Positions 25,901 through 34,168 of a stretch of DNA of 64,000 nucleotides are shown here, piece by piece. A program made the position numbers and the translations under genes. The DNA is from Larus michahellis (Eukaryota; Chordata; Aves; Charadriiformes; Laridae). Below the pieces are notes generated by a model. The model saw only the letters and a program-made list of their open reading frames with translations, was not told where the DNA came from and did no database searches. Location: contig NC_133896.1 in NCBI RefSeq assembly GCF_964199755.1, forward strand, positions 66,939,142 through 67,003,141. The letters are read 5' to 3'. Within the stretch, counting starts at the first letter, position 1. Each line of letters opens with the position of its first letter.

Positions 25901-28900
25901 TGCACACCCTTTTCCAAACCATCCCCCTCATGGTCCCCTTGCCCTTGCAAGCTCTGCAGAAAGCCTGAACAATCGTTTCAGAGGGGTCACAGGTCTCGCT
26001 AAATAGTACGTGCAAAGAGTAGGGCAGGAGAGGGGGTTCACCACTGGGCATTCTCTTTCTGCACCCATGGGTGCATATCATCTTCTAGGTGCCCTGTGGC
26101 AGCTGCAAGGGACAAATGACACTCAAGCCTCTCTCTCAAAGGCACCTAAGAAACATAAATGGAAAAAAAAAATTCTGCTGAAGCTGGGGAAAAAAAAAAT
26201 TCTGTTGAAGCCAAGCCCCTGGCATCCCTCTTCTTTATGAGCCCTTCCTCAGCTGAGTGTGGAGAGGTAAGTGTGGCCCCAGCAACCATTTCAACCTCTC
26301 CAGGCTGCAGTGATGACACTCTCCAGGACACTCTCTTTCCTGCTGCTGAACCACTCCCTCAGAGGTGTTCTCTTGCCTCCAGACCCATGACCAAACCTCC
26401 TCGAGTCCTTCTCTGTCATCTCATGCATGTGCCTCAGATCCCTGTTCTCCAGGGAGGAGCCTGACCAGCCTGATGGACAACTTCTCTGAGGCTCCAAGCA
26501 AGACATGGTCAGAAGAAGGGAAGAGGCAGTTTTGTCCCTTTCTGTTTCACTGTAGAGGACTGTTCAGTCTGTCCTGGCCTCTCATGCTTGCCTGACAACA
26601 GGAGCCTGCAATACTCAATGCAAGCTCCCCGGCGGCTTACAGCAAGTCCTCATCTTCTTTTGGTGCCTCTTTCTGTGGCCACACTCACCCAGGCACCTTA
26701 GCGCCCAAAAGGGACCATGCCTCTGTGTGTGTGCACACCAGCACCCCTGGGCAGGCAGACTGCGAGCAGCCTTCAGGGTGTATCTAGTCCTCACGTCCCT
26801 GGGCTCTGTGCTGATTTCCTTCGCAGCCCAGGTGCTCCCCATGTTTGCATCTGACATGTGAGACCTCACTTGGTCCTACAGACACGCACGGCCCTCCACC
26901 CAGATACTCCTACAGCAGCAGCCTTTGGATGAGAGAGGAGCCTGAACAGAGGGAAAGTGATCTCATACTCCCAAAACTCAATCATGGGGGAGGTGGCGTT
27001 CGCAGGCACGGTCCTGTTGTCCAAGCTGGAGCTATTCAGAATGTCCACACAGAGATCTACCAAAAGAAAAGGAAGCTGATGAGCCAGAGAATTTCTCCAA
27101 GGCTCCTCCATGAAGGATGCGCCTTCCCCTCTGTACCCTAACCCTCACTCTGGCAGCACACAGACCCTTCACCCCATGCTATAGAGCATCTCATTAAACT
27201 CTAGCATCTCATTAAGCATCTCATTAAACTCTGGCTCTCCCCAGCTATGAATCCCAATCCAGCAGTAGCCAGAGGGCTTCATGAAGGGGAGAGGGGAAGG
27301 AGAGGAGGCATTCCTGCCAAATGGAAACCAGATGCCTGCAAAATATACGTTATTGAGGGATAGCCACTATAAGTAGCCAGGATAGAAAATCCCATTCTCC
27401 TCCCACACCACGCACCATTCCCTGTCCACACATGCACACATATGTTCACACACACCACAGATGCTTTCATTTTCCACTCTACCATCCCTAACCCTGTCAC
27501 ATAGCGTGAAATTACTAAAAACAGAGGAGATGCTGTGCATCCAAGAAATACACCTCATCTTGCATTTGGCAAGCAGAAGAGAATCCACTGGAAAACCGAG
27601 GAAGCCCAGCTCTGGCTGGGAAGCTTCTGCCTGTTAAGAGAACATCTGTGGCTTGCCTGACAAACCAACCCATGCTGGGGAAGCTGAAGGAATCAGATCC
27701 ACTCTTTAAAAGCCTGGTTACCTCTGCTGGGATGAAGGGGCAGGGGAAGCTGTGAGTGAATGGCCCATAGAGTGGAGAAATTTAACACATCACAGAAATG
27801 AACCATCTGACCCAAGAGGAAAAGGGAGGGAACAACACTGCTGCCAAAGCTCTTTCCAGCCTGGCTTTCCACTGAAAGCAAAACAACCGGTTCAACATGG
27901 TAAAAAAGGCCTGTCAAGGACATCAGATCCATGAGGATTATCTCACATCCACCCCACCTTCCCAGGCACAGCCCAAGTGCCTTGAATAAAACCGAAGCCA
28001 GGTCTTCTCTGCTCGGCACAGTTATGTGAACTGTGGGCATGAGGAGATGAGATCCCTGGCCAATGTAATGGTGTAAAGGCTTGTATGGATGCGACTGGAC
28101 CAGAAAACTGTGCCTTTGGAGTTTTGTGTTACTGCTTCCTACACTGGGAGACCTGTACTGCCAAAATCTTCCAGTGCAGGCTTAGCCTGATTTAGCCAAA
28201 AGCTGAATGCACAAAGGAAATCGTTTAGTATGTGGCAGCAACTGTCCCAGTGACTCTGAAGGAGTGGGGTAGAGTTAGATAAATTGTTGTGCCAGAGCTC
28301 CTGCCGCATGAGGAGGACTCTAGATATTGGCTTGAAAACTCTCCCAACCCACCTATCTCTCCCACTTGCCAAAAAATGCGGATTTTTCACTGAAAAAACA
28401 TCTCCGTGCAGAAATAGTTTTACTGTCCCCTGCTGCTAGGCATCAGGTCATACCACTCACCCTGTCTGACACTTGGCCCGTGGTGAATGAAGACAGTTGC
28501 CTTTGCAGGAGTCCCTAACCACATTGCAGCTCATGAGAGCTTTTTATCTGAATAAAAAATATTTATTTTCTACAAACCCCAAATAATTCCTGCCAATTAG
28601 GTAAGCGTTGGAAGCTGACCAAGGGAAGGTGTACCTGAGTTCCAGGGGTTATTGCAGTTAGCCCATGGTAGCACTGTGGTGAAGGAGCTGAAGAGGTAGA
28701 AGAGTGCCCAAGACAGGATGACGATGTAGTAGATATTCAGATAGCACTCGATGACTTGTGAGGCATATCCAATTCCTGTGAAGGAAAGCAAAGGAAGTGA
28801 GGATGGGGCTGCCAACCAACTCCCAACGTCTGGCTCAATCACAAACAAAGACATGGACCATGCCATGGTAAGAAGGGTGCAACACCAACAACATGGCTCA

Positions 28901-31900
28901 CTAGAGAATAGGGCAAGAGAAAACAAAAGGATTTTGAGGGTGTGCATGCAGACAGGAAACATTGTTGGTATCTCTAGATATGGTGGAACAGAGAGAAAAC
29001 CTTTTGCTGGTGGGAAAACTTTTTTCTGACCGCTACCATGCCACTGCATTACACTGCCAGTCCTGCAGGGAAGCCAGCTGTAGCCTTGAAAGAAATGCCA
29101 CTGCTGTCCTCCAGGCTGTGTGCCAGAGCCCAGGGGTCTCCAGCTCAGGAGGTCCCAGACTCCCCAGGGAGTTTCAAAAAGCATGGCACGTCTGTACTTG
29201 AGCAAACTAACCAGGCCTTTAATCTGCCTGAGCACAAGTGTCTCTGTCTGCAAAGCTGGGGTAATAATAAGGTCTCCTTTGGATGGGAGAATTGTGGACA
29301 TTAGATTCCTCAACATATTAAGGCCATTAAACAACTTTTCGCAGAGCCCCAGGAGTCCTGGTTCTTATACCTGTGCCTTAACCACAACCCAGCCTATTTC
29401 CAGGCTGTCAGACCAGTGCGTGGAGCGTGATTCCCCCAGTTTGCAGGACACCAGCCTGCCACAGCAGCTCCGAGCACAGCGATGGGCAGGGGAAGCGCCA
29501 TCAGCCAGCCAGCCTTCCTCATCCTCTTCTCTCTTCTGTATTTGTCCTGGATTATGTGCAAGTGTTTGTATATTGACACTTCCATCATCCTCCCCCTTCT
29601 TGCTGGCCATCGTGCTGCTTCTCTCTCCCTGACTCTGAGCGTCTCGAAGCAGAGCTGGTGGCTCAGGTGGCCCAGCACAGCCCCCAGCCAGCACCACATG
29701 CCCTCAGTCACCTACGGGGGGCGGGGGGAGGTCAGTGCACTGCCCCTGCACACACGGCAGTCACCAGGAGGCATAGCAAAGCTGGGAGAGAGAGGAAGGG
29801 AGGGCGGGAGAATGAAGGAGAAAGACATAAACAGAATAACTTTTCCAAAAAAGGCTCTGAGTCACTAATTGTTAGAAAGCGTTGCCAGCAATTCCTGTAA
29901 TTTGACTCACCTTCAAAGATGGGACAGATCTTCCTCCAGGCAGTGACCCCTCCCTGGCTGGTGTACTGCCCCAGCGCCGTCTCCAGGAAGAACAGGGGGA
30001 TCCCGCAGGTGAAGAGGAAGATGAGGTAAGGGATGAGGAAGGCTCCTGCAGAGAGGGGTGAGATGCTGCCTCAGGAACCTCTTTAAAACCCTACCCTCAT
30101 CACCCCTTGCCAGGTACCTGGGGCCACAACTGGACTCAGCTAAACAAACACAAATATTTCTGCGAATTAACTGTGCAACCTCTGCTAAAAAAAAAAACAA
30201 AACAAAACTAAGGTCTCCAACACCATAATTTCTTGGAAAAAAATACAAGCATGGTCTGTCTTGTGCTACTGCAGTACTTCTGAGTTTGGTCTTGGCCACA
30301 ACCTGGAGGTAAGGAGTAGCAGAGCCGCGGCAGGAGTGGTGGGGGGGAAGACAGCGCTGGAGAAGTTCTCCCTGCTTCGCTCTCCTGACCTTGTTCTAGC
30401 TCTCAGCCGGAGTCGGGCAAAGCGAAAGGAGTCCTTGTTTCACATAACCACATTTGTTCTGCTTTCCCCAGGAGTCACAGCAAAACTCCCACTTGCCCAG
30501 AGGATACAAACCTGGAGGCTGGTGACATTTCTTGGTAAGACATAAATTTCCCAGGACATAAATTTGCTTGCGACTTATTTCACGTGAAATTTGAAAAGCA
30601 ATTTGCAACAAAAGAATGGATGTAGGGGAAGGGTAAAGCAGTTTGCACCAAAAGAATGGAAATAGTGGGAGGGCAACAGAGGATCTTTCCAGCATTTTCA
30701 AAAAGGAAAAGTTTAAATTCTCTCTTCAAATTCAATTTTTTTATTAAAATATAGATTAAAATAAATCAGCCTTAAATAGCTTTCAGATTAACAATTGATA
30801 AAATGGAAGAGGAAGGGGAGAGAGAGCAGGTTTTTTTCCAGAAACAATGACCAACAAAACCAATACATCAGAAAAGACAAGCAAAACAAAACAAAACAAG
30901 TGTTATGCCCTGTTCAGCCGCCTGAACTATTTTCCCCTTCTTTTCAGTTCTGCTGCCGAACCAAAACACCCAATACTTTTCTTGTTCTGCTCAAAACTGC
31001 TCCTGAGATCTCAGTTTCACTGCTGACCTTCCTTCTATCATCTCACAGTCTTTCTCTCCACAATTACTGTAGGTTTTCACACTTTTGCTCCCTTCCAAAC
31101 AGGCCAAGGTGACTGCCTTCCTCGCTGGAACAACTGTCGAGGTCTTGCCGTCCCATAGAGGTCATGAGCGTCTCCCACCGACAGTGCCTGGAGAGCATCT
31201 TCATCTGTTTGCAACCAAGATGAGGGCCCCTTTCTCAGCCCAGCCAGACATTGTCCCCCAGGCCCTCTCCTCCCCTGCCAGCACAGGCACTAGCAGTGAA
31301 ATTCCTTCCCATGACAATTAGCAACTAGGAACAATTCCCCTTGTTTTTAAGCCAACAACATTACAATAAAAAGCAACATCCAGATCTCCCCTAAACACAG
31401 CTGTGCCGTAGCTGCAGGGGAGCCGGGGCTAGAGGGAGGGAGGCTGGTTCACAGCCCAGGTCCAGGTTTGCAGAGCAAGGAATGGGAACAGCATATGCTA
31501 AACTAGAGGCAGCTGCTGCTTTTGGTGCCGCAAGACATCTATCTGCATGCCAAATCTGCAAGACGGCTTTATTATCCTGCACGCAGATGAGCCTTTCAGC
31601 AGGTCCCAGACCCTCTCCTCTGATATCGTTTGTCCCAGAGGTTGAGCCATTTTGGTCCCTGAGTAACGAGGGATTTTTTACACCTCTATTGTCTTGCGTT
31701 TCTAAACTTTCCCAGAGCAGTTATGAGCTGAAACTCCAGTTGTGGTCTCCTCCCAGTTTGCTGCTCCACTGGAGGAGACTCAGCCCGGAGAAGGGCCCCC
31801 AAAACCAGACCTTCTTTCCTGACAAGTCAACAAGTTTAGGATGCTGAGCAATTAGATCAGATTTGAAAGTGCAACCATAGATAAGTTTACGCTCAGTTGC

Positions 31901-34164
31901 TTTACAGTAAGTTAGCATAGCATTTTTATGACATCTGTCTTTACAGCTTTATAACCATCTCACTACATCTGGAAGTGGAGAAAGGTGATAAGACAGCAGT
32001 CTCCAGTTTGGGTTGGAGTGTATGTGTGGGAATTTGTAAGTGGAAAATGTCTATTTTGCAATTTCAAGGACTTCTCCAGTGGTAACAATATCGTTGAGTG
32101 TCATGGGAAAGACAGTGCCTTGTCCCGTACGAGTTTGTTGGCCGTCTGGTTCCCTAGAGCACTAGAGAGAGGTGTGCCTTCTACAGTAGTAGAATACTTT
32201 CTGCAATGACAGTGTGTGAGCTGTGAGGAAAGGACTCTCCCAGCCTAATCTTTCCCAAGCCTAGCCTTGTTGGCTTCTGAATCTCAACCTTAGATGTTCC
32301 AGAGTAGTTTAATTTAAATAAAAATAATAAAAAAAAAGTTATTCAATAGATATCTAAAATGAACAAAAGTAGCCTTTTCACTTACACTAATTAGCATACA
32401 AATTGCAAGGACTACTGAACCGGATACGATAGGCATAAACTATGCAAAGATATCATCTGAGCTGAGGAAGGAATTTTCCATGCCAAAACCACAACTTCTT
32501 TCTCAAACTGTCACTGCAGAATGGGCTGTTCAATCAGATGCACCACCAGTGTTTACTAACCCATGCCAGTCTGACCTGCTTTTGGTGCCTCCAGTGCCTA
32601 TCATCAAAACCTCAGAGAAGGAGACTGGAGGATCTGCTAAAAGCCATCCCAGGTTCAAGAAAAACTTCCGTTTTCTTTAACCATCCTCTTATACAACACC
32701 CGTTTTGTTCAGAGGAGACATTGTATTGACTCCTGCTTGATTTAGATAAACTCCAACAACAGCACAGGGGACAGGAATTTGGTAGTCCTGGGATGACAAA
32801 CAGCTGAATCACTCATCCATTGGTGACAGCTCACAGCACCTTGGGAAAGAAAGGCCTTTTGTGGCATGGTCTGCAGAGAAAGGAATTTTAAAGTGGGGGG
32901 AATATGCAAGTTCCAAACTGTTATTTCAAGGTGTCTCTAGAGAACAAGGGAAAAAGAGAAGTTATTGCTGTATTTGACACGTAATTTATTATTCCTCCTT
33001 TTCTTTTATAAAGTTAGATTTTGATTCACCAAGAAAAAGTTAGTGATGCTCAATTATTCCCTTCCTCTTTCCCAGTTTCATTTTATTGTTATGAAAATGT
33101 TTAATATTTAACCATTTAATGATCTTGTTGCAGTGCTATTGGAAAAGGAGTCATGCAAGAAACAAAGGGCAAAAGGAACAAATTCTTCCTGGGGATGGAT
33201 TTTCCTTACAGTGGAGTGAACACTGGGACAACTGTTCCTGAGGAAGAAGTAGCAATGTCCTTACTGTCCTCTGAGAAAAATCTTTCACGTGCATGTTCTC
33301 AAAGATGGCCCTTCCGTCTTATGTTTATCTATATGACAAGCCAAAGTGCTTCAGTATCAGGTATCTGATACCCTCCCTCATCTCTGGAACTGATCGAGTT
33401 CTGCTGATACAATAAAATAGTGTGTTTCTCTAATAACGACAGGGCAGTCAGCTCTGTGAGAGGAGCTGGTGGGAGATCAAGTGCCCTGGAGAAGGAAGCA
33501 GGCTCCCAGGCACAAGGAAGAGAGTTCCAGGCCTTGGTAGTGATACCAGCACCATCAAAGCCTTTCCTCCTCTGTAACAAGGACCTGAGAGAGCTGCGGG
33601 TGACACAGAGGGTGGGAAAAGGGAATTACGTAGGAGGAGGTTGTTGCTGGCTTTTTTGACCACTCTCACTTTTCTAATGGTTTTGGAAGACCACCTGTCT
33701 CTTGAGGTGCCCAAGAGCCTTGAAGAGTTACTAAAGTTCTATTCAGCATCCAAACTCAGGAAAGCTGCTTTGAGAAACAGTACCCGCTGGGGAACTGGAT
33801 TCACTCCTCAGTGCTGTTCCTCTTGGTTTTGTCAGGAGCTAACTTGCTGGAGGAGAGGGCAAGGGAGTGCATGTAGGGGCACATGAGGCATAGGAGAAAT
33901 GGGCCCAGGCAAGCGTGTATCTCTTGTTGTGCCTACAGACCTAGGACAACTCATGTATGCCATGAACTTACCACCACCGTTCTTGTAGCAGAGGTATGGG
34001 AACCTCCACACATTACCCAGACCGATGATCTCCCCCGCCACAGACAGCACAAACTCCATTTTGCTACTCCACTGGCCTCTCTCTTCCATTTCCTCCTTTT
34101 TTATCTCTTCAGGAACTGCGATGGCCCCATTGGGCTCTCCTTCCTTAGCCGCAGCTCTTGTCAT
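4799..34164 (-). CDS. SLC6A12: SLC6A12 (BGT1), Na+/Cl- betaine/GABA transporter, coding exons 1-13
   Basis: This is a Na+ and Cl- coupled betaine/GABA symporter of the plasma membrane; in mammals it accumulates betaine as an osmolyte in kidney and takes up GABA. Thirteen exons join in frame to 1680 nt (560 codons), all with GT donors and AG acceptors: 34164-33972, 30045-29911, 28775-28635, 27056-26969, 25332-25200, 22310-22176, 19982-19879, 18437-18313, 18033-17921, 16583-16446, 15043-14941, 6603-6503 and 4969-4799. They encode TM1 to TM12. Hallmarks are [14 protein letters not shown] (TM1), LGQYTSQGG (TM2), [13 protein letters not shown] (TM6), LGLDSQ (TM8) and YVYPPWGY before TM12. The Gln in ICQGC and the YVYPPWGY stretch are BGT1-like; GAT2/GAT3 have Leu and YPWWGD. 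Mammalian BGT1 is about 614 residues, so a tail of about 50 residues is missing from this set. SLC6A13 lies upstream on the same strand. Identity rests on recalled family sequences, not a search. Confidence 0.93.
4970..6502 (-). other. SLC6A12: SLC6A12 intron between coding exons 12 and 13
   Basis: About 1.5 kb. Nearly one third is the CR1 fragment; the rest is unique DNA without a recognised feature. Confidence 0.85.
5062..5525 (-). mobile_element. CR1 LINE fragment, 3' end
   Basis: On the minus strand this encodes the C-terminal part of CR1 ORF2: [20 protein letters not shown], then [18 protein letters not shown] and later [20 protein letters not shown]. It then runs into the CR1 3' terminus, whose tandem attctatgattctatga-type octamers are at about 5062-5079. 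It is 5'-truncated as most CR1 copies are, and sits in the intron between SLC6A12 exons 12 and 13. A short (CA)n run lies at 5121-5132 inside it. Confidence 0.95.
6503..6603 (-). CDS. SLC6A12: SLC6A12 coding exon 12 (TM11)
   Basis: A 101-nt exon: [20 protein letters not shown], then [13 protein letters not shown]. It holds the [11 protein letters not shown] landmark of GABA/betaine transporters (here GFRPW where many members have GYRPW) and TM11. The donor is gtaagt. Confidence 0.94.
7960..10140 (-). mobile_element. CR1 LINE, long degraded ORF2 fragment (endonuclease + reverse transcriptase)
   Basis: Read on the minus strand from the right, it gives endonuclease-side segments: [33 protein letters not shown] sequence, [14 protein letters not shown] and [13 protein letters not shown]. 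Then come [13 protein letters not shown] and [12 protein letters not shown]. After that the reverse transcriptase appears in broken frames: [32 protein letters not shown] and the catalytic FADD in [10 protein letters not shown]. Several frameshifts and stops separate the pieces, so it is dead. It begins inside the endonuclease region and stops after EEKDLRVLV, so the 3' terminus is absent too, which is unusual for a simple 5'-truncated CR1. It lies antisense-free, in the same direction as the host gene. Confidence 0.95.
8508..8549. repeat. 21-bp tandem duplication inside the CR1 copy
   Basis: Two adjacent 21-base copies that differ at one base near the end (gtaagaa versus gtaaaag). On the minus strand the duplication gives [13 protein letters not shown], an in-frame repeat absent from the usual CR1 sequence FYDGVTALVDKG. 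It is a local duplication after insertion or in the source copy. Confidence 0.8.
13440..13972 (+). mobile_element. CR1 LINE fragment, 3' part, opposite orientation
   Basis: On the plus strand it contains CR1 3' ORF2 sequence, such as the coding for [24 protein letters not shown] residues and [24 protein letters not shown] residues, with frameshifts. It ends in the CR1 terminal region (ggttggactagatgacattt, then ggttcgat near 13965). The usual terminal octamer repeats are decayed. It is 5'-truncated and antisense to SLC6A12. Confidence 0.93.
14941..15043 (-). CDS. SLC6A12: SLC6A12 coding exon 11 (TM10)
   Basis: A 103-nt exon: [20 protein letters not shown], then [15 protein letters not shown]. 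It encodes TM10, with the Asp of FDYY that acts in the extracellular gate of the family. It is followed by the largest intron of the gene, about 8.3 kb. Confidence 0.95.
15044..16445 (-). other. SLC6A12: SLC6A12 intron between coding exons 10 and 11
   Basis: About 1.4 kb of unique DNA. No repeat, RNA gene or extra exon recognised. Confidence 0.8.
16446..16583 (-). CDS. SLC6A12: SLC6A12 coding exon 10 (end of TM8, TM9)
   Basis: A 138-nt exon, exactly 46 codons. It starts [20 protein letters not shown], then [20 protein letters not shown] for TM9 and ends LLLVTE. RRELLIL is a strong family landmark. The donor is gtaaga. Confidence 0.95.
16584..17920 (-). other. SLC6A12: SLC6A12 intron between coding exons 9 and 10
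   Basis: About 1.3 kb, fairly GC-rich. Several chance open frames overlap on both strands; none resembles a known protein. Confidence 0.8.
17921..18033 (-). CDS. SLC6A12: SLC6A12 coding exon 9 (TM8, sodium site 2)
   Basis: A 113-nt exon: [20 protein letters not shown], then [17 protein letters not shown]. The GLDS motif contains the Asp/Ser pair that binds the second Na+ ion in SLC6 proteins. The donor is gtacag. Confidence 0.95.
18313..18437 (-). CDS. SLC6A12: SLC6A12 coding exon 8 (TM7)
   Basis: A 125-nt exon reading [20 protein letters not shown] for TM7, then [20 protein letters not shown] in extracellular loop 4. The Asn and Ser of LNSATS are Na+ and Cl- site positions in the family. 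The exon ends one base into a Gly codon that is completed by exon 9. Confidence 0.95.
18438..22175 (-). other. SLC6A12: SLC6A12 introns flanking coding exon 7
   Basis: Two introns (18438-19878 and 19983-22175) on either side of the TM6 exon. The sequence looks unique; no repeat or RNA gene was recognised. Confidence 0.8.
19879..19982 (-). CDS. SLC6A12: SLC6A12 coding exon 7 (TM6, substrate and ion site)
   Basis: A 104-nt exon for TM6. It runs [20 protein letters not shown], then [14 protein letters not shown]. The Gln and Ser of TQIFFS match chloride-site residues of the family. The Gln in ICQGC distinguishes BGT1 from GAT2/GAT3, which have Leu. The Thr in NKYTNN replaces a His usually seen there. 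The matching SLC6A13 exon has the same 104-nt length. Confidence 0.95.
22176..22310 (-). CDS. SLC6A12: SLC6A12 coding exon 6 (TM5)
   Basis: A 135-nt exon, exactly 45 codons, residues 231-275. It reads [20 protein letters not shown], then [17 protein letters not shown] and ends LADPQ. It covers TM5 and the start of extracellular loop 3. The donor is gtgagc and the acceptor cag. Confidence 0.94.
22311..25199 (-). other. SLC6A12: SLC6A12 intron between coding exons 5 and 6
   Basis: About 2.9 kb. The part 22850-23400 is A/T-rich and without obvious low-complexity repeats. Nothing coding was recognised. Confidence 0.8.
25200..25332 (-). CDS. SLC6A12: SLC6A12 coding exon 5 (TM4)
   Basis: A 133-nt exon giving about residues 186-230. 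It begins [14 protein letters not shown], then holds TM4 ([20 protein letters not shown]) and ends KGVKSTGK. It is very close to BGT1 of mammals, including the [13 protein letters not shown] segment. The donor is gtagga. Confidence 0.94.
25333..26968 (-). other. SLC6A12: SLC6A12 intron between coding exons 4 and 5
   Basis: About 1.6 kb, containing the 27-bp tandem repeat at 26161-26214. No coding sequence recognised. Confidence 0.8.
26161..26214. repeat. 27-bp tandem duplication with A10 runs
   Basis: Two adjacent copies of a 27-base unit. Each begins GG followed by ten A and then attctgctgaagc or attctgttgaagc. It lies in the SLC6A12 intron between exons 4 and 5. Confidence 0.85.
26969..27056 (-). 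CDS. SLC6A12: SLC6A12 coding exon 4 (extracellular loop 2)
   Basis: An 88-nt exon for the second extracellular loop, ending SPMIEFW with two bases of a Glu codon. It supplies the second disulphide Cys (DLCVD) and three N-glycosylation sequons: NSS, NRT and NAT. The acceptor is tag and the donor gtatga. The frame stays open into the intron, but the junction with exon 5 (EKRVLG) restores the family sequence exactly. Confidence 0.9.
27057..28634 (-). other. SLC6A12: SLC6A12 intron between coding exons 3 and 4
   Basis: About 1.6 kb. It holds the short agcatctcattaa repeats near 27183-27232 and otherwise unique sequence. Confidence 0.8.
27183..27232. repeat. short tandem repeat of agcatctcattaa
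   Basis: Three close copies of a 13-base core, two of them followed by actct. A small local duplication in intron sequence. Confidence 0.75.
28635..28775 (-). CDS. SLC6A12: SLC6A12 coding exon 3 (TM3)
   Basis: A 141-nt exon covering about residues 110-156. It carries [20 protein letters not shown] (TM3) and [10 protein letters not shown], then the loop [11 protein letters not shown]. The NIYYIV motif holds the TM3 Tyr that contacts substrate across SLC6 transporters. The Cys in WANCNN is one half of the conserved extracellular disulphide. The open frame runs past both splice sites into intron, which should not be read as coding. Confidence 0.93.
28776..29910 (-). other. SLC6A12: SLC6A12 intron between coding exons 2 and 3
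   Basis: About 1.1 kb. The minus-strand frame of exon 3 stays open far into this intron by chance. No repeat recognised. Confidence 0.8.
29911..30045 (-). CDS. SLC6A12: SLC6A12 coding exon 2 (TM2)
   Basis: A 135-nt exon giving residues 65-109. It contains [19 protein letters not shown], then [16 protein letters not shown] and KICPIFE. The Tyr of LGQY corresponds to a chloride-site Tyr in the family. The acceptor is after a ctgcag-type site and the donor is gtgagt. It joins exon 1 across a Gly codon. Confidence 0.93.
30046..33971 (-). other. SLC6A12: SLC6A12 intron between coding exons 1 and 2
   Basis: About 3.9 kb. It includes (CAAAA)n-type runs near 30190-30210 and 30884-30899 and an imperfect 40-base duplication near 30603-30680. 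No extra exon recognised. Confidence 0.8.
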
Positions 34165-34168
34165 GGCT
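33972..34168 (-). CDS. SLC6A12: SLC6A12 coding exon 1 (start codon, N-terminus, TM1)
   Basis: Residues 1-64 plus one base. The cytosolic N-terminus is rich in Glu and Lys. It leads into [16 protein letters not shown] and the TM1 signature [14 protein letters not shown], whose Glu after Gly is typical of GAT2/GAT3/BGT1. A splice acceptor (plus strand ct at 34169-34170) lies only four bases before the ATG at 34164. This fixes that ATG as the likely start and implies at least one upstream non-coding exon. The donor follows 33972. The acidic N-terminus differs from the human one but is close in length. Confidence 0.92.

Noticed and set aside
28597..29334. 245-codon minus-strand open frame
   Set aside because: Only 28635-28775 is real (SLC6A12 exon 3). 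The rest is intron read through past a good acceptor and donor.
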